Source of the DNA: UBA2705 sp963977105
GTDB lineage: Bacteria > Pseudomonadota > Alphaproteobacteria > Micavibrionales > Micavibrionaceae
Direction of reading: 5' to 3'
NCBI GenBank assembly: GCA_963977105.1
Contig: CAXBNI010000001.1
Coordinates: 248,001 to 312,000, forward strand
DNA length: 64,000 nt
Both the position numbers and the translations under genes were made by a program. Numbering within the stretch: position 1 is the first letter of the stretch; each line of letters begins with the position of its first letter. The notes below the pieces were generated by a model that had not been told where the DNA came from, did no database searches, and worked only from the letters and a program-made list of their open reading frames with translations. Positions 7,774 to 16,876 of the stretch are shown in pieces.

Positions 7774-10473
7774 ATGGTAAAGGCTGCGCAAGACAAATGG
7801 GTTTACGACTTTGGAGCTGGAAAAACAGATGGGCGTGCAGAAATGCGCAATCTGCTTGGCGGTAAAGGCGCGAATTTAGCTGAAATGGCATCTTTGGATT
7901 TACCAGTCCCTCCGGGTTTTACAATTACTACTGAGGTTTGCACCCATTATTATGGTAACGACCATCACTATCCAGACTCTTTAAAGGCTGATGTCGCGGT
8001 ATCACTTAAGCGTCTGGAGGCAGAGGTCGGCACAAAGTTTGGCGATACGGAGAACCCATTGTTAGTATCAGTACGGTCAGGTGCGCGCGTGTCTATGCCG
8101 GGCATGATGGATACTGTTTTGAACCTCGGCTTAAATGACGATACAGTTCAAGGCTTAATCAAGCAGTCTGGTGACGCACGTTTTGCGTGGGATAGTTACC
8201 GCCGCTTTATACAAATGTATGGCGATGTTGTTCTTGGTGTAAACCATCACAAATTTGAAACCATCATTGACGCGCATAAAGCGATTAAGAATATTAGCGA
8301 AGATGTTGATGTCACAGCTGAAGGCTGGCAGAACATCGTCGACAACTATAAAGAGCTTATTAAAAATGAAATAGGCCGCGACTTCCCGATGAACCCAGAA
8401 GAACAATTATGGGGCGCAATTGGCGCTGTGTTTGAATCATGGGACTTGCTGCGTGCCAAACGTTATCGCCGTATCAATGATATTTCTGATGATTGGGGCA
8501 CGGCTGTAAATGTGCAAACAATGGTTTTTGGTAATATGGGCGAAGACTGCGCGACAGGCGTTTGTTTTACCCGTGACCCGTCAAATGGCGAAAAGTTTTT
8601 CTATGGCGAGTTTTTGATTAACGCCCAAGGTGAAGACGTTGTTGCAGGCATCCGTACGCCGCAGCAATTAACAAAACGCCGCCGAGAAAAAGAAGGTGGC
8701 AGCTTGCCTTCAATGGAAGAGGCCATGCCTGAGGCATTTAAAGAGCTTTGCCTTGTCCGCGAGAAGCTAGAAGAGCATTACCGCGAGATGCAGGATATCG
8801 AATTTACGATCCAAAAAGGCACACTATACATGCTGCAAACCCGTACGGGAAAACGTACAGCTGCGGCGGCGCTGAAAATTGCGATTGATATGGTGAGCGA
8901 GGGGCTGATCTCTCAAGAAGAGGCGATAATGAGCGTTGACCCTGCTGTTTTGGATCAGCTTTTGCACCCGACCATTGACCCTAAAGCAGAAAAAACCGTG
9001 CTTGGTAAAGGCTTGCCAGCTTCCCCCGGGGCGGCTTATGGGCGGATTGTGTTTAATGCTGATGAAGCGGAGCGCTTATCTGAAGAAGGTAAAGGTGTTA
9101 TTTTAGTGCGCATTGAAACCAGCCCCGAAGATATTCATGGTATGCACGCGGCGCGCGCCATTTTAACCACGCGCGGCGGCATGACATCACATGCGGCTGT
9201 TGTTGCACGCGGTATGGGGCGTGCCTGCGTTGCTGGCGCAGCAGATTTATATGTTGATTATAAGGCAGGCACGCTGACAGCTGGCGACGTGGTCTTAAAA
9301 GAAGGTGACGTTATTACGGTTGATGGCTCTAGTGGTCAAATCTTCCACGGTAAGGTTGATATGATCGAAGCTGACTTATCAGGTGACTTTGTAACGATCA
9401 TGGAATGGGCTGACAAAGTACGCCGTCTTGGCGTGCGGACAAACGCAGAAACCGCCACAGATATCAAAGCGGCGATTGAGTTCGGCGCATCAGGTATTGG
9501 TCTAGCCCGCACAGAGCATATGTTCTTTGATGCGGAGCGCATTCAAAATGTCCGCGAGATGATTTTTGCGACAAATGAAGATGAACGCCGCCTTGCTTTG
9601 GATAAGTTATTGCCCGCGCAGCGCGCTGATTTCTCACAAATGTTTTCATTAATGGATGGTATGCCTGTAACGATCCGCTTGCTTGACCCGCCTTTACATG
9701 AATTTTTACCTCATGGCAGCGGTGATATTGCAAGCTTCGCCAAAGCCGCAGGGCTTACGTCTGATGTCGTTGAAATTCGTTTAACGTTATTAAAAGAAAC
9801 CAATCCTATGCTTGGGCATCGCGGTTGCCGTCTGGGTATTTCATACCCTGAGATTTATGAGATGCAGGCGCGCGCTATTTTTGAAGGTGCGCTCGCTGCT
9901 GGCGGCAATGTCTTCCCTGAAATCATGGTGCCGTTGGTGATGATTGACAAAGAACTTGAAAAGCTGAAGGCCGTCATTGATGACACAGCAGAGAAAGTTT
10001 TTGCGGAGCAGGGCAAGCGACTAGAATATATGGTCGGGACAATGATTGAGCTGCCACGCGCGGCGATCACAGCGGATGAGATTGCGAAACATGCTGCATT
10101 CTTTAGCTTTGGTACGAATGATTTGACTCAAACGACGATGGGGCTTAGCCGTGATGATTCGGGGATGTTCCTGCCCAAATATGTTGAAGGCGGCGTTTTA
10201 CCTCAAGACCCGTTTGTCAGTATTGACCAAAGCGGAGTCGGCGTATTAATGGAAATTGCTGTTGAAAAAGGCCGTAAAGTGAACAAGCATATGAAGCTAG
10301 GCATTTGCGGTGAACATGGTGGTGACCCTGCATCAATCGACTTTTGTGAACGTCTGCAGCTTGATTATGTATCATGTTCACCGTACCGCGTTCCTATCGC
10401 ACGCCTAGCGGCTGCACAGGCTGCGTTAAGGTATAAAAGAAAAAATAAAGTAGTCAATTTACAGTCTGCATAG
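7774..10473 (+). CDS. ppdK: pyruvate, phosphate dikinase
   Basis: Interconverts pyruvate, ATP and phosphate with phosphoenolpyruvate, AMP and pyrophosphate. I take the start at the ATG at 7774 because GAGGAGG sits just upstream; an in-frame ATG at 7726 has no such site. The resulting 899 residues match the family. Domains: N-terminal nucleotide-binding (LLGGKGANLAEMASL), swivelling phosphohistidine domain (GGMTSHAAVVARGMG with His473), and a C-terminal TIM barrel (FGTNDLTQTTMG, then CGEHGGDPAS with Cys845). With Pfk in the same window it allows flexible glycolytic or gluconeogenic flow at the PEP step. It ends at a clear terminator. Confidence 0.97.
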   Translation: MVKAAQDKWVYDFGAGKTDGRAEMRNLLGGKGANLAEMASLDLPVPPGFTITTEVCTHYYGNDHHYPDSLKADVAVSLKRLEAEVGTKFGDTENPLLVSVRSGARVSMPGMMDTVLNLGLNDDTVQGLIKQSGDARFAWDSYRRFIQMYGDVVLGVNHHKFETIIDAHKAIKNISEDVDVTAEGWQNIVDNYKELIKNEIGRDFPMNPEEQLWGAIGAVFESWDLLRAKRYRRINDISDDWGTAVNVQTMVFGNMGEDCATGVCFTRDPSNGEKFFYGEFLINAQGEDVVAGIRTPQQLTKRRREKEGGSLPSMEEAMPEAFKELCLVREKLEEHYREMQDIEFTIQKGTLYMLQTRTGKRTAAAALKIAIDMVSEGLISQEEAIMSVDPAVLDQLLHPTIDPKAEKTVLGKGLPASPGAAYGRIVFNADEAERLSEEGKGVILVRIETSPEDIHGMHAARAILTTRGGMTSHAAVVARGMGRACVAGAADLYVDYKAGTLTAGDVVLKEGDVITVDGSSGQIFHGKVDMIEADLSGDFVTIMEWADKVRRLGVRTNAETATDIKAAIEFGASGIGLARTEHMFFDAERIQNVREMIFATNEDERRLALDKLLPAQRADFSQMFSLMDGMPVTIRLLDPPLHEFLPHGSGDIASFAKAAGLTSDVVEIRLTLLKETNPMLGHRGCRLGISYPEIYEMQARAIFEGALAAGGNVFPEIMVPLVMIDKELEKLKAVIDDTAEKVFAEQGKRLEYMVGTMIELPRAAITADEIAKHAAFFSFGTNDLTQTTMGLSRDDSGMFLPKYVEGGVLPQDPFVSIDQSGVGVLMEIAVEKGRKVNKHMKLGICGEHGGDPASIDFCERLQLDYVSCSPYRVPIARLAAAQAALRYKRKNKVVNLQSA

Positions 10474-10480
10474 TATTATG

Positions 10481-10510
10481 AAGGGAATAAATGTTCATTT
10501 ATTCCCTTTT
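10481..10510 (+). terminator. Rho-independent terminator after ppdK
   Basis: An AAGGGAATAAATG arm pairs with CATTTATTCCC across a 2-base gap (the real loop is slightly larger) and is followed by TTTT. It starts 7 bases after the ppdK stop. Confidence 0.85.
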
Positions 10511-10626
10511 CTCTTTGTGTCTTAACTAAATATTAACAGCTGATTTGGTGCTTAACCTTGGAATGATCTTTACAAAAAAGTTCAAAGTTGCTAAACAGCG
10601 TATCTCAAATCAACAGGAGATTAAAA

Positions 10627-11229
10627 GTGCAAGTAAACAACGCAGTCATTGCGAATGCCTCTGACACACAACCAGAAGTTAGCCGCCGCCGTTTTCTTAA
10701 AACATCACTTATTGCTGCAACAGTGGCATCTTCAAACATCATTATGCCAAAAGCGGCACTGGCTGTCCCACATGGGGAAGGCAGTCTTTGTGAGCTGAGT
10801 TTTCGTAATTTACACACAGGTGAAAAGTTTGATGGCGCGTATCGCGTTGGTAACAAATATTTGCTTGGTGCATTAAACGAAGTTAACACCGTTTTGCGTG
10901 ATTTCCGCACAGGTGACGTTTACCCGATGGATCCACAGTTGATGGACATTATTTACACAATGCAAAAATTAAGCGGCGCTCAGGGCAGGGATGTTGAGAT
11001 TATTTCTGGTTATCGTTCTCCAAAAACAAATGCAATGCTACGTGGAAGATCATCAGGCGTGGCGAAAAAATCATTCCATATGAAAGGGCAAGCCATTGAC
11101 TTGCGTATCCCTGGGATTTCAACTGCGCGCCTGCGTGATATCGCCAAATCCTTAAAAACGGGCGGCGTAGGTTATTATGCAAGTAGCAACTTTGTGCATA
11201 TTGATACAGGCACTGTCCGCAGTTGGTAG
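10627..11229 (+). CDS. Tat-exported DUF882 (M15-type, YcbK-like) peptidoglycan peptidase
   Basis: The start is the GTG at 10627, preceded by AGGAG; a TTG upstream at 10588 has no ribosome site. The 200-residue product opens with a twin-arginine signal (SRRRFLKT, then a hydrophobic run ending in ALA), so it should be exported folded. The mature part has the DUF882/M15 metallopeptidase pattern: ISGYRSPKTN, SFHMKGQAIDLRI and FVHIDTG supply the His, Asp and His zinc ligands. Relatives are murein endopeptidases or carboxypeptidases. It is a single gene, convergent with the next one. Confidence 0.9.
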   Translation: MQVNNAVIANASDTQPEVSRRRFLKTSLIAATVASSNIIMPKAALAVPHGEGSLCELSFRNLHTGEKFDGAYRVGNKYLLGALNEVNTVLRDFRTGDVYPMDPQLMDIIYTMQKLSGAQGRDVEIISGYRSPKTNAMLRGRSSGVAKKSFHMKGQAIDLRIPGISTARLRDIAKSLKTGGVGYYASSNFVHIDTGTVRSW

Positions 11230-11293
11230 TTCATAATCGTATTAGAAGCTACGCTTTGTTAGTGTTTTGACTTGTTGATGAAAAGTATTTTTA

Positions 11294-11863
11294 TTACATG
11301 TCAAAACCAATATTGACTTTGTTAATCTGCCCGTCATTAACATCAATCTCAGTTTTCATCTCGACAATATCGCCATTGTTTTCGTTCTTGATATTGACTG
11401 AAACCTCAACGCCGGATACGTTGCCGCTTGGGTCATAATTGCGCTGTACGTGCATGGCCTCGATATCGACATTATCTTCTAAATTTCTGTAATCATCAAG
11501 AATGTCTTCCTCTAAGTCTTTTAGCTGCTCTTCCATATTTTCTACTTGCTCGCTTAATTCACTTACAAGCTCTTGGTCACCAGAGTCGACGGCCTCTTGC
11601 CGTTTTATCTTTATGCTATCAAGCCCTGCGGCAGTTAAGGAGTACCCTACAGCTTTTTCAAAAGTATCTCGGAGGGAAGAGCCCACTCTCATGCTGATCT
11701 CTTGGTCTTTATCAGCCATGGTATCTTTCAGTTCAACCGCAAAATCTGCAAGGTCACCCGCACCGTCAAAATCGAGGTTGATGCCTTTTTCTTTGGCGTA
11801 AGCCTCGATATCTTCAAAGGTTGAATTAATGTGATTGCCGACAATCCAGCTTGTTATGCCCAT
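11294..11863 (-). CDS. hypothetical protein with a coiled-coil centre, 189 aa
   Basis: I do not recognise this protein. The start is the ATG at 11863 (MGITSWIVG), which has GAGCGAGGAAAC upstream; the 17 codons before it look untranslated. It is very acidic. Residues about 85-135 are a heptad-rich helix (VSELSEQVENMEEQLKDLEE), and the C-terminal 50 residues alternate like beta strands (VSGVEVSVNIKNENNGDIVE). It has no signal peptide or membrane segment, so it is probably cytoplasmic. It is convergent with the M15-type gene and lies 19 bases beyond the phosphatase gene's 3' end only in the sense that both read leftward; 70 bases separate the phosphatase stop from this start. Confidence 0.65.
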   Translation of the reverse strand: MGITSWIVGNHINSTFEDIEAYAKEKGINLDFDGAGDLADFAVELKDTMADKDQEISMRVGSSLRDTFEKAVGYSLTAAGLDSIKIKRQEAVDSGDQELVSELSEQVENMEEQLKDLEEDILDDYRNLEDNVDIEAMHVQRNYDPSGNVSGVEVSVNIKNENNGDIVEMKTEIDVNDGQINKVNIGFDM

Positions 11864-11933
11864 TATGTTTCCTCGCTCTATCCTGAATAGAGCATAAGGC
11901 AAATTAGTTAACATAACTTAAAAGCGGGTAGAG

Positions 11934-12581
11934 TTAATGCTTGGCGCTTATGATGTTTTGATGTGTCGGGCAGCTAGGGGCAACTGACTTCACTACTTTA
12001 TTATCATCATTAAGGTCAAAGGCAGTAAGCTTCCATGGCATGTTTTGATTCTCAGGCCAAGGCTCAAAATAATGTAAATGGCAGTTGTTGATGCGTTGCA
12101 TTGCATAGCCATAAGCAAGCCCAATTGCGTGGAACGTGCCGCCATGCGCGACGATTAATGGCGGGGCTTCTAACTCTAATGTCAAGATACTGTCGATTGT
12201 CGCACGGACGCGGGCAACGTGCTGTGTTTCATCTTCACCATTTGGCGGGGATACGCGTTCATTAAAAAACGGTTCAACCTCAGCCCAAGGCAGGCCTTCC
12301 CAATCACCGAGCAAGATCTCATGCAGTGTTTCGATAGCTTCCATTTCAAGCTGTATATGTGTATTGGCAAGCGTCGCGGTTTTGTGGGCGCGCTGCATCG
12401 GGCTGTGAAAAATGCGTGATATTTGCGGTTTTTCTAACTCTAATATTCTGGCTACGGCAAGGGCTTGTGCATGACCTTCTTCGGCAAGGGGGCTATCAAT
12501 CATGCCTCCTGCGGTCATATGAGATTTATTGGCCTCTGATAGGCCGTGACGGAGCAGGTAAAATGGTTTATGCGTAATCAT
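11934..12581 (-). CDS. histidine phosphatase family protein
   Basis: 215 residues with the phosphoglycerate mutase-like catalytic signature: YLLRHGLSEANK near the N-terminus supplies the nucleophilic histidine, and LIVAHGGTFHAIG supplies the second one. The conserved acidic and arginine positions (SPMQRAHKTA, EILLGDWEGLPW) are also present. Substrates in this family range from phosphosugars to small phosphoesters and cannot be told from sequence. Its ATG overlaps the stop of the dehydrogenase gene (ATGA), so the two are translationally coupled and may act in one pathway. Confidence 0.88.
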   Translation of the reverse strand: MITHKPFYLLRHGLSEANKSHMTAGGMIDSPLAEEGHAQALAVARILELEKPQISRIFHSPMQRAHKTATLANTHIQLEMEAIETLHEILLGDWEGLPWAEVEPFFNERVSPPNGEDETQHVARVRATIDSILTLELEAPPLIVAHGGTFHAIGLAYGYAMQRINNCHLHYFEPWPENQNMPWKLTAFDLNDDNKVVKSVAPSCPTHQNIISAKH

Positions 12582-13624
12582 GCGGCAAGTTCCTTTAATT
12601 TGTCGTATACGGGGGCGGATATCTCTATCTGCTGTTTGTCTTTATTGTTTTGATATGTGGTGAGGCTTTTCTCACCGGGCAGGCGGAGCTTTATATCCTG
12701 CCCGTCAACGGGGCTGTTTTTTATTTCGTCTTTATATGTTTTAACGCTGGCGTAGAATGTTTCAATATTACCAAAACATGATGGGTCTATCGCCTGAATG
12801 AACAGGCCGTCTGAGCCTTTAACGCTTTTGCCCGCCTTAGCACCGACAAGTGGCCCCGCGAGGATTTCTAATGATACACCAAGGCCAAAGCCTTTATGTG
12901 CGGCTATGGGCAACAGGGAGCCTTTAGGGACAGTTGCGCGCGCATCTTGTGTTGGGTTACCCACGGCATCAAGGGCGATGTTCGGTGGCAGTTCTTTGCC
13001 ATTCAGCGCGGCTAGCACCGCTTCGCCCCATGATATCGGCGTAACGGCGCTATCGTAAATAATCGGTAGGACACCGCTTCCTGTAGGAATACCGATACAT
13101 AAAGGATTTGTGCCGTTCACAGGTTTGCAATGCGCGGCGGGGGATACAAGTATGAGCGATGTGCAGCTCATAATACAAACAAGCCCAGCATCGGTTATTT
13201 GTTTGGCGTAATAGCCCATGTTACCCGTGGTGCCGCCATAATTAGATGCGCCAACGCAGCATGATCCAGCATCTTTTGCGCCTTCAATCGCGGCCTTCGT
13301 CGCTGCAAGCGCGGCAACTATCCCTATATTCCCCTGTCCGTTTATGTGTTTAAGGGCAGGGCGGTCAATATCGCGCGTGGGCGTGGCGTGGGGCGCATAA
13401 AGCGCACCACTTTCAATAAAATCAAGCGTCCACTTCACACGGACAAAACCATGCGAAGCGCGTCCTGCATATTCGTTATACAGCAAATGATCGTAAATTG
13501 CCTTGATATGCAGATCCGTAAACCCGACATTAGATAAGATCTTATGGGTGAGGGCGAATAACTCTGATGTCTTGACTAAGGGCATAGGGCTAGCTTTGTT
13601 GTTCATTAAACAGGGCGTTATCAT
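12578..13624 (-). CDS. malate/L-lactate dehydrogenase (Ldh) family oxidoreductase
   Basis: An NAD(P)-dependent oxidoreductase of the Ldh_2 family (relatives act on malate, L-lactate, ureidoglycolate or 2,3-diketogulonate). The 348 residues show NEYAGRASHGFVRV (catalytic His in the SHG motif), the glycine-rich NYGGTTGNMGYYA, and GTNPLCIGIP, all typical. The substrate cannot be assigned. Starts at residues 7 or 14 (MNNKAS, MPLVKT) are also possible because no ribosome site stands out. It overlaps the phosphatase gene by four bases and is divergent from recO with 23 bases between starts. Confidence 0.88.
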   Translation of the reverse strand: MITPCLMNNKASPMPLVKTSELFALTHKILSNVGFTDLHIKAIYDHLLYNEYAGRASHGFVRVKWTLDFIESGALYAPHATPTRDIDRPALKHINGQGNIGIVAALAATKAAIEGAKDAGSCCVGASNYGGTTGNMGYYAKQITDAGLVCIMSCTSLILVSPAAHCKPVNGTNPLCIGIPTGSGVLPIIYDSAVTPISWGEAVLAALNGKELPPNIALDAVGNPTQDARATVPKGSLLPIAAHKGFGLGVSLEILAGPLVGAKAGKSVKGSDGLFIQAIDPSCFGNIETFYASVKTYKDEIKNSPVDGQDIKLRLPGEKSLTTYQNNKDKQQIEISAPVYDKLKELAA

Positions 13625-13647
13625 AGCGCATTATTGACCAAAGGGAA

Positions 13648-14454
13648 ATGGCTGCGCATAATCGCTGCATGGAAGATTGGCAAGATCAGGGCATCGTATT
13701 ATCTGCGCATCAGCATGGTGAGCATGGCGCTGTTGTGTCTTGTTTGACGCGCGAACATGGACGGCAAAAGGGCTACGTTAACGGCGCATTGTCGAAACGT
13801 AACCGCGCTTTGGTTGAACCAGGGGCGCATGTCGATGTGACTTGGCAGGCACGAACATCAGATCAGCTTGGGCGGTTTACGCTTGATTCTGCCGGTGGCT
13901 TGGGCGCTTCTGGCTTGCTGAATGACCCATTGAAGCTTTCGGCGTTGCAATCAGCCTGCGCATTGTGTGACCAAGCTTTACCTGATCGCGACGGTCATGC
14001 AGGGCTATATCATGGCTTCTTGGCGCTTTTGGATGCCTTTGGTGAAGATCATTGGGGGGTGTCTTATGTCGTTTGGGAAATGGCGCTGCTAAGGGAGCTT
14101 GGTTTCGGTCTTGATTTGTCACGCTGTGCTGGCGGCGGCGCGGCGGGGGATATTACCTATATGAGCCCGAAATCAGGCTGTGCGGTAAGTTTAGAAAAGG
14201 GAGAGGATTATAAGGATAAGCTGCTCGCTTTACCTGAGTTTTTGAAGCGTAGCTCACAGAGTCATAACTTGCTTGGCTCAGACGAAGATATCTATACGGG
14301 GATAAAAATGACGGGGTATTTCTTTGAAAACAGAGTTTTTGCACAGCATTCACAAGGAATACCGCCTGCGCGCTTGCGTTTCTCCGCGCGATTTGCCAAA
14401 CATATAGGGTTAAAACATAACTGTGAAAATGCGCAAACAGAGTCGGCTGAATAA
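13648..14454 (+). CDS. recO: DNA repair protein RecO
   Basis: Helps RecR load RecA on SSB-coated DNA in the RecF pathway. Residues from about 8 (MEDWQDQGIVLSAHQHGEHG) form the OB-fold N-terminus; the middle is helical (LQSACALCDQALPDRDGHA, WEMALLRELGFGLDLSRCA) as in other alphaproteobacterial RecO proteins. The 268-residue length is normal. The first ATG has AAGGGA tightly spaced; the ATG at 13669 fits family N-termini better and may be the true start. parC follows after 38 bases, probably in the same transcript. Confidence 0.9.
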   Translation: MAAHNRCMEDWQDQGIVLSAHQHGEHGAVVSCLTREHGRQKGYVNGALSKRNRALVEPGAHVDVTWQARTSDQLGRFTLDSAGGLGASGLLNDPLKLSALQSACALCDQALPDRDGHAGLYHGFLALLDAFGEDHWGVSYVVWEMALLRELGFGLDLSRCAGGGAAGDITYMSPKSGCAVSLEKGEDYKDKLLALPEFLKRSSQSHNLLGSDEDIYTGIKMTGYFFENRVFAQHSQGIPPARLRFSARFAKHIGLKHNCENAQTESAE

Positions 14455-14492
14455 AAGTCCACGGCTCTGCACGTGAAAAAAGAGAGTAGAAG

Positions 14493-16730
14493 ATGAATAA
14501 TAGCATCGAAAATGATGAACTATCGATTGTTGACGAACCAATGAGCAAAGTGCTTTCCGAGCGCTATTTGTCTTATGCGCTCTCAACCATTGTCTCGCGT
14601 TCATTACCTGATGTTCGTGATGGCATGAAGCCTGTGCATCGCCGCGTCCTCTACGCCATGTATCGTTTGCGGTTGCGTCCAGAACTGCAGCCAAAAAAAT
14701 CAGCGCGCGTGGTAGGTGACGTTATTGGTCAGTATCACCCACATGGCGACCAATCCGTTTATGACGCCATGGTACGTTTGGCGCAGGACTTCTCACTGCG
14801 TTACCCTTTGGTTGATGGTCAGGGTAACTTCGGTAACATTGATGGCGATAACGCCGCCGCGATGCGTTACACAGAAGCACGCTTAACAGATACCGCCATT
14901 CGTATGTTACAGGGCATTGATGAAGATGCCGTTGATTACCGTTTCACCTATGATGGCGAAACAAAAGAACCCGCCGTTCTGCCCGCTGCGTTCCCGAACT
15001 TACTTGCTAATGGTTCATCAGGTATTGCAGTTGGTATGGCAACCTCTATTCCGCCGCATAACGTAGCGGAGCTTTGTGAAGCAATGTTGTTGATGCTGAA
15101 AAAAGATGCATCAATTGCTGAGATTTGCGAACATGTGCAAGGCCCAGATTTTCCAACAGGCGGCATTTTAGTTGAAGACAAAGCCGCAATTGTTAAGGCC
15201 TATGAAACAGGCCGTGGTTCATTCCGCGTCCGTGCACGCTGGGAAAAAGAAGAGCTTAAGCAAGGCCTGTATCAGATTGTTGTGACAGAAATTCCTTACC
15301 AAGTGCAAAAAGCGCGTTTGATTGAGAAAATAGCGGATTTAATTCACTCCAAGAAACTTCCGTTGCTTGATGATGTTCGTGATGAATCTGCCGAAGATAT
15401 CCGCCTTGTGCTTGTGCCGAAAAACCGCAATGTTGAACCTGAATTACTGATGGAGGCTTTGTTCCGCCATAGTGATTTAGAATCGCGCGCGTCATTAAAC
15501 ATGAACGTGCTTGAAAACGGCGTCAGCCCACGCGTGATGAACATTAAAGAAGTTCTTCGCGAATTCCTCAATCACCGCCAGAGTGTATTGGTGCGCCGCG
15601 CCAGTAACCGCCTTGATAAGGTGATGACGCGAATTGAGATTTTAGAGGGCTATTTGATTGTTTACCTCAATATTGATGAGGTTATCCGCATTATCCGCGA
15701 AAGCGATGAGCCGCGCCCAGAGTTAATGAAGGCCTTTGGGTTAACCGAAGTGCAGGCTGAAGCTGTTCTGAACATGAAATTACGTTCATTACGTAAGCTT
15801 GAAGAAATTGAGATGCGCACTGAGCATGATGGGTTATGCGCCGAGCGCGATGCACTTAAGGGCTTGATTGGTTCAGAAAGTGAACAGTGGAAAGAAATTA
15901 AGAAAGAAGTCCTCGACCTGAAGAAAACCTATGGCCTTAACACAGCCATTGGTCGCCGCTATACAGATATTGGCTGCGCACCTGCGCCTGTGGCCTTAGA
16001 AGATTTAGACCAAGCGATGATTGAAAAAGAGCCAATTACAATTGTCTATTCTGATAAAGGCTGGATCCGTGCGATGAAAGGTCACAATGTTGTTACAAAA
16101 GACCTGAAATTCAAAGATGGCGATAGTCTGCATTTAACCTTAGAAGCGCAAACAACGGATAAAATTCTCGTTTATGCATCAAATGGCCGTTTCTATACCA
16201 TTGGCGGTGATAAGTTGCCGTCAGGGCGTGGTTTTGGAGAACCTGTGCGTTTGATGCAAGATATTCCAAATGATGTCGATTTGGTCGATTTGATTGTTTA
16301 TAAGCCTGATACAAAATATGTCTTGGCATCGACCGATGGTCGCGGCTTTATTGTGAATTCTAATGATTTGCTGGCTTCAACGCGTGGCGGTAAAGTTGTC
16401 TTGAACTGTAAAGACCCTGTTAAAGCGCTTGTTTGTAACGAAGTCGGCGAAAATGATGATAGCGTTGCTGTCATGGGTGAAAACCGTAAAATGTTGATCT
16501 TTAACATGGATGAGATGCCAGAAATGGCTAAAGGCAAAGGTGTTATTATTCAGCGTTATAAAGACGGTGGCTTAAGCGATATTAAGACCTTTAATGCGGA
16601 AGAAAAATTGCGCTATCGTTATGGCACAGGGGAAACTGCTCTTGATGATACTTTGCCATGGATTGGTAAGCGCGCGGGCGCAGGCCGCCTACCGCCGAAT
16701 GGTTTCCCAAAAAATAATAAATTCAACTAA
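14493..16730 (+). CDS. parC: DNA topoisomerase IV subunit A
   Basis: The DNA-cleaving subunit of topoisomerase IV, which decatenates daughter chromosomes. The N-terminal SERYLSYALSTIVSRSLPDV stretch, KKSARVVGDVIGQYHPHGD, and AAMRYTEARL with the catalytic Tyr126 are all present. The C-terminal half carries the shorter beta-propeller typical of ParC (GRFYTIGGDKLPSGRG, STDGRGFIV), and the 745-residue length fits ParC better than the longer GyrA. The partner parE lies at the far end of this window on the other strand. Confidence 0.96.
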   Translation: MNNSIENDELSIVDEPMSKVLSERYLSYALSTIVSRSLPDVRDGMKPVHRRVLYAMYRLRLRPELQPKKSARVVGDVIGQYHPHGDQSVYDAMVRLAQDFSLRYPLVDGQGNFGNIDGDNAAAMRYTEARLTDTAIRMLQGIDEDAVDYRFTYDGETKEPAVLPAAFPNLLANGSSGIAVGMATSIPPHNVAELCEAMLLMLKKDASIAEICEHVQGPDFPTGGILVEDKAAIVKAYETGRGSFRVRARWEKEELKQGLYQIVVTEIPYQVQKARLIEKIADLIHSKKLPLLDDVRDESAEDIRLVLVPKNRNVEPELLMEALFRHSDLESRASLNMNVLENGVSPRVMNIKEVLREFLNHRQSVLVRRASNRLDKVMTRIEILEGYLIVYLNIDEVIRIIRESDEPRPELMKAFGLTEVQAEAVLNMKLRSLRKLEEIEMRTEHDGLCAERDALKGLIGSESEQWKEIKKEVLDLKKTYGLNTAIGRRYTDIGCAPAPVALEDLDQAMIEKEPITIVYSDKGWIRAMKGHNVVTKDLKFKDGDSLHLTLEAQTTDKILVYASNGRFYTIGGDKLPSGRGFGEPVRLMQDIPNDVDLVDLIVYKPDTKYVLASTDGRGFIVNSNDLLASTRGGKVVLNCKDPVKALVCNEVGENDDSVAVMGENRKMLIFNMDEMPEMAKGKGVIIQRYKDGGLSDIKTFNAEEKLRYRYGTGETALDDTLPWIGKRAGAGRLPPNGFPKNNKFN

Positions 16731-16785
16731 TGCGTTGATTTATTAGTCTATTAGCTTAGATGAATCATGTGTTTAGCAATTAACT

Positions 16786-16816
16786 TTGCAAGGGGCATGA
16801 TGTTTAATGTTATAAT
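16786..16816 (+). promoter_or_regulatory. possible sigma-70 promoter for the Sel1-AAA+ gene
   Basis: A perfect TATAAT at 16811-16816 lies about 60 bases before the ATG at 16877. A TTGCAA at 16786-16791 would be the -35, but the 19-base spacer is longer than usual, so the pairing is uncertain. Confidence 0.4.
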
Positions 16817-16876
16817 CCATGTAATGTATATATTGCTATGTGTCACTTTTGAATAAATCAAAAATAGGGAATTTTC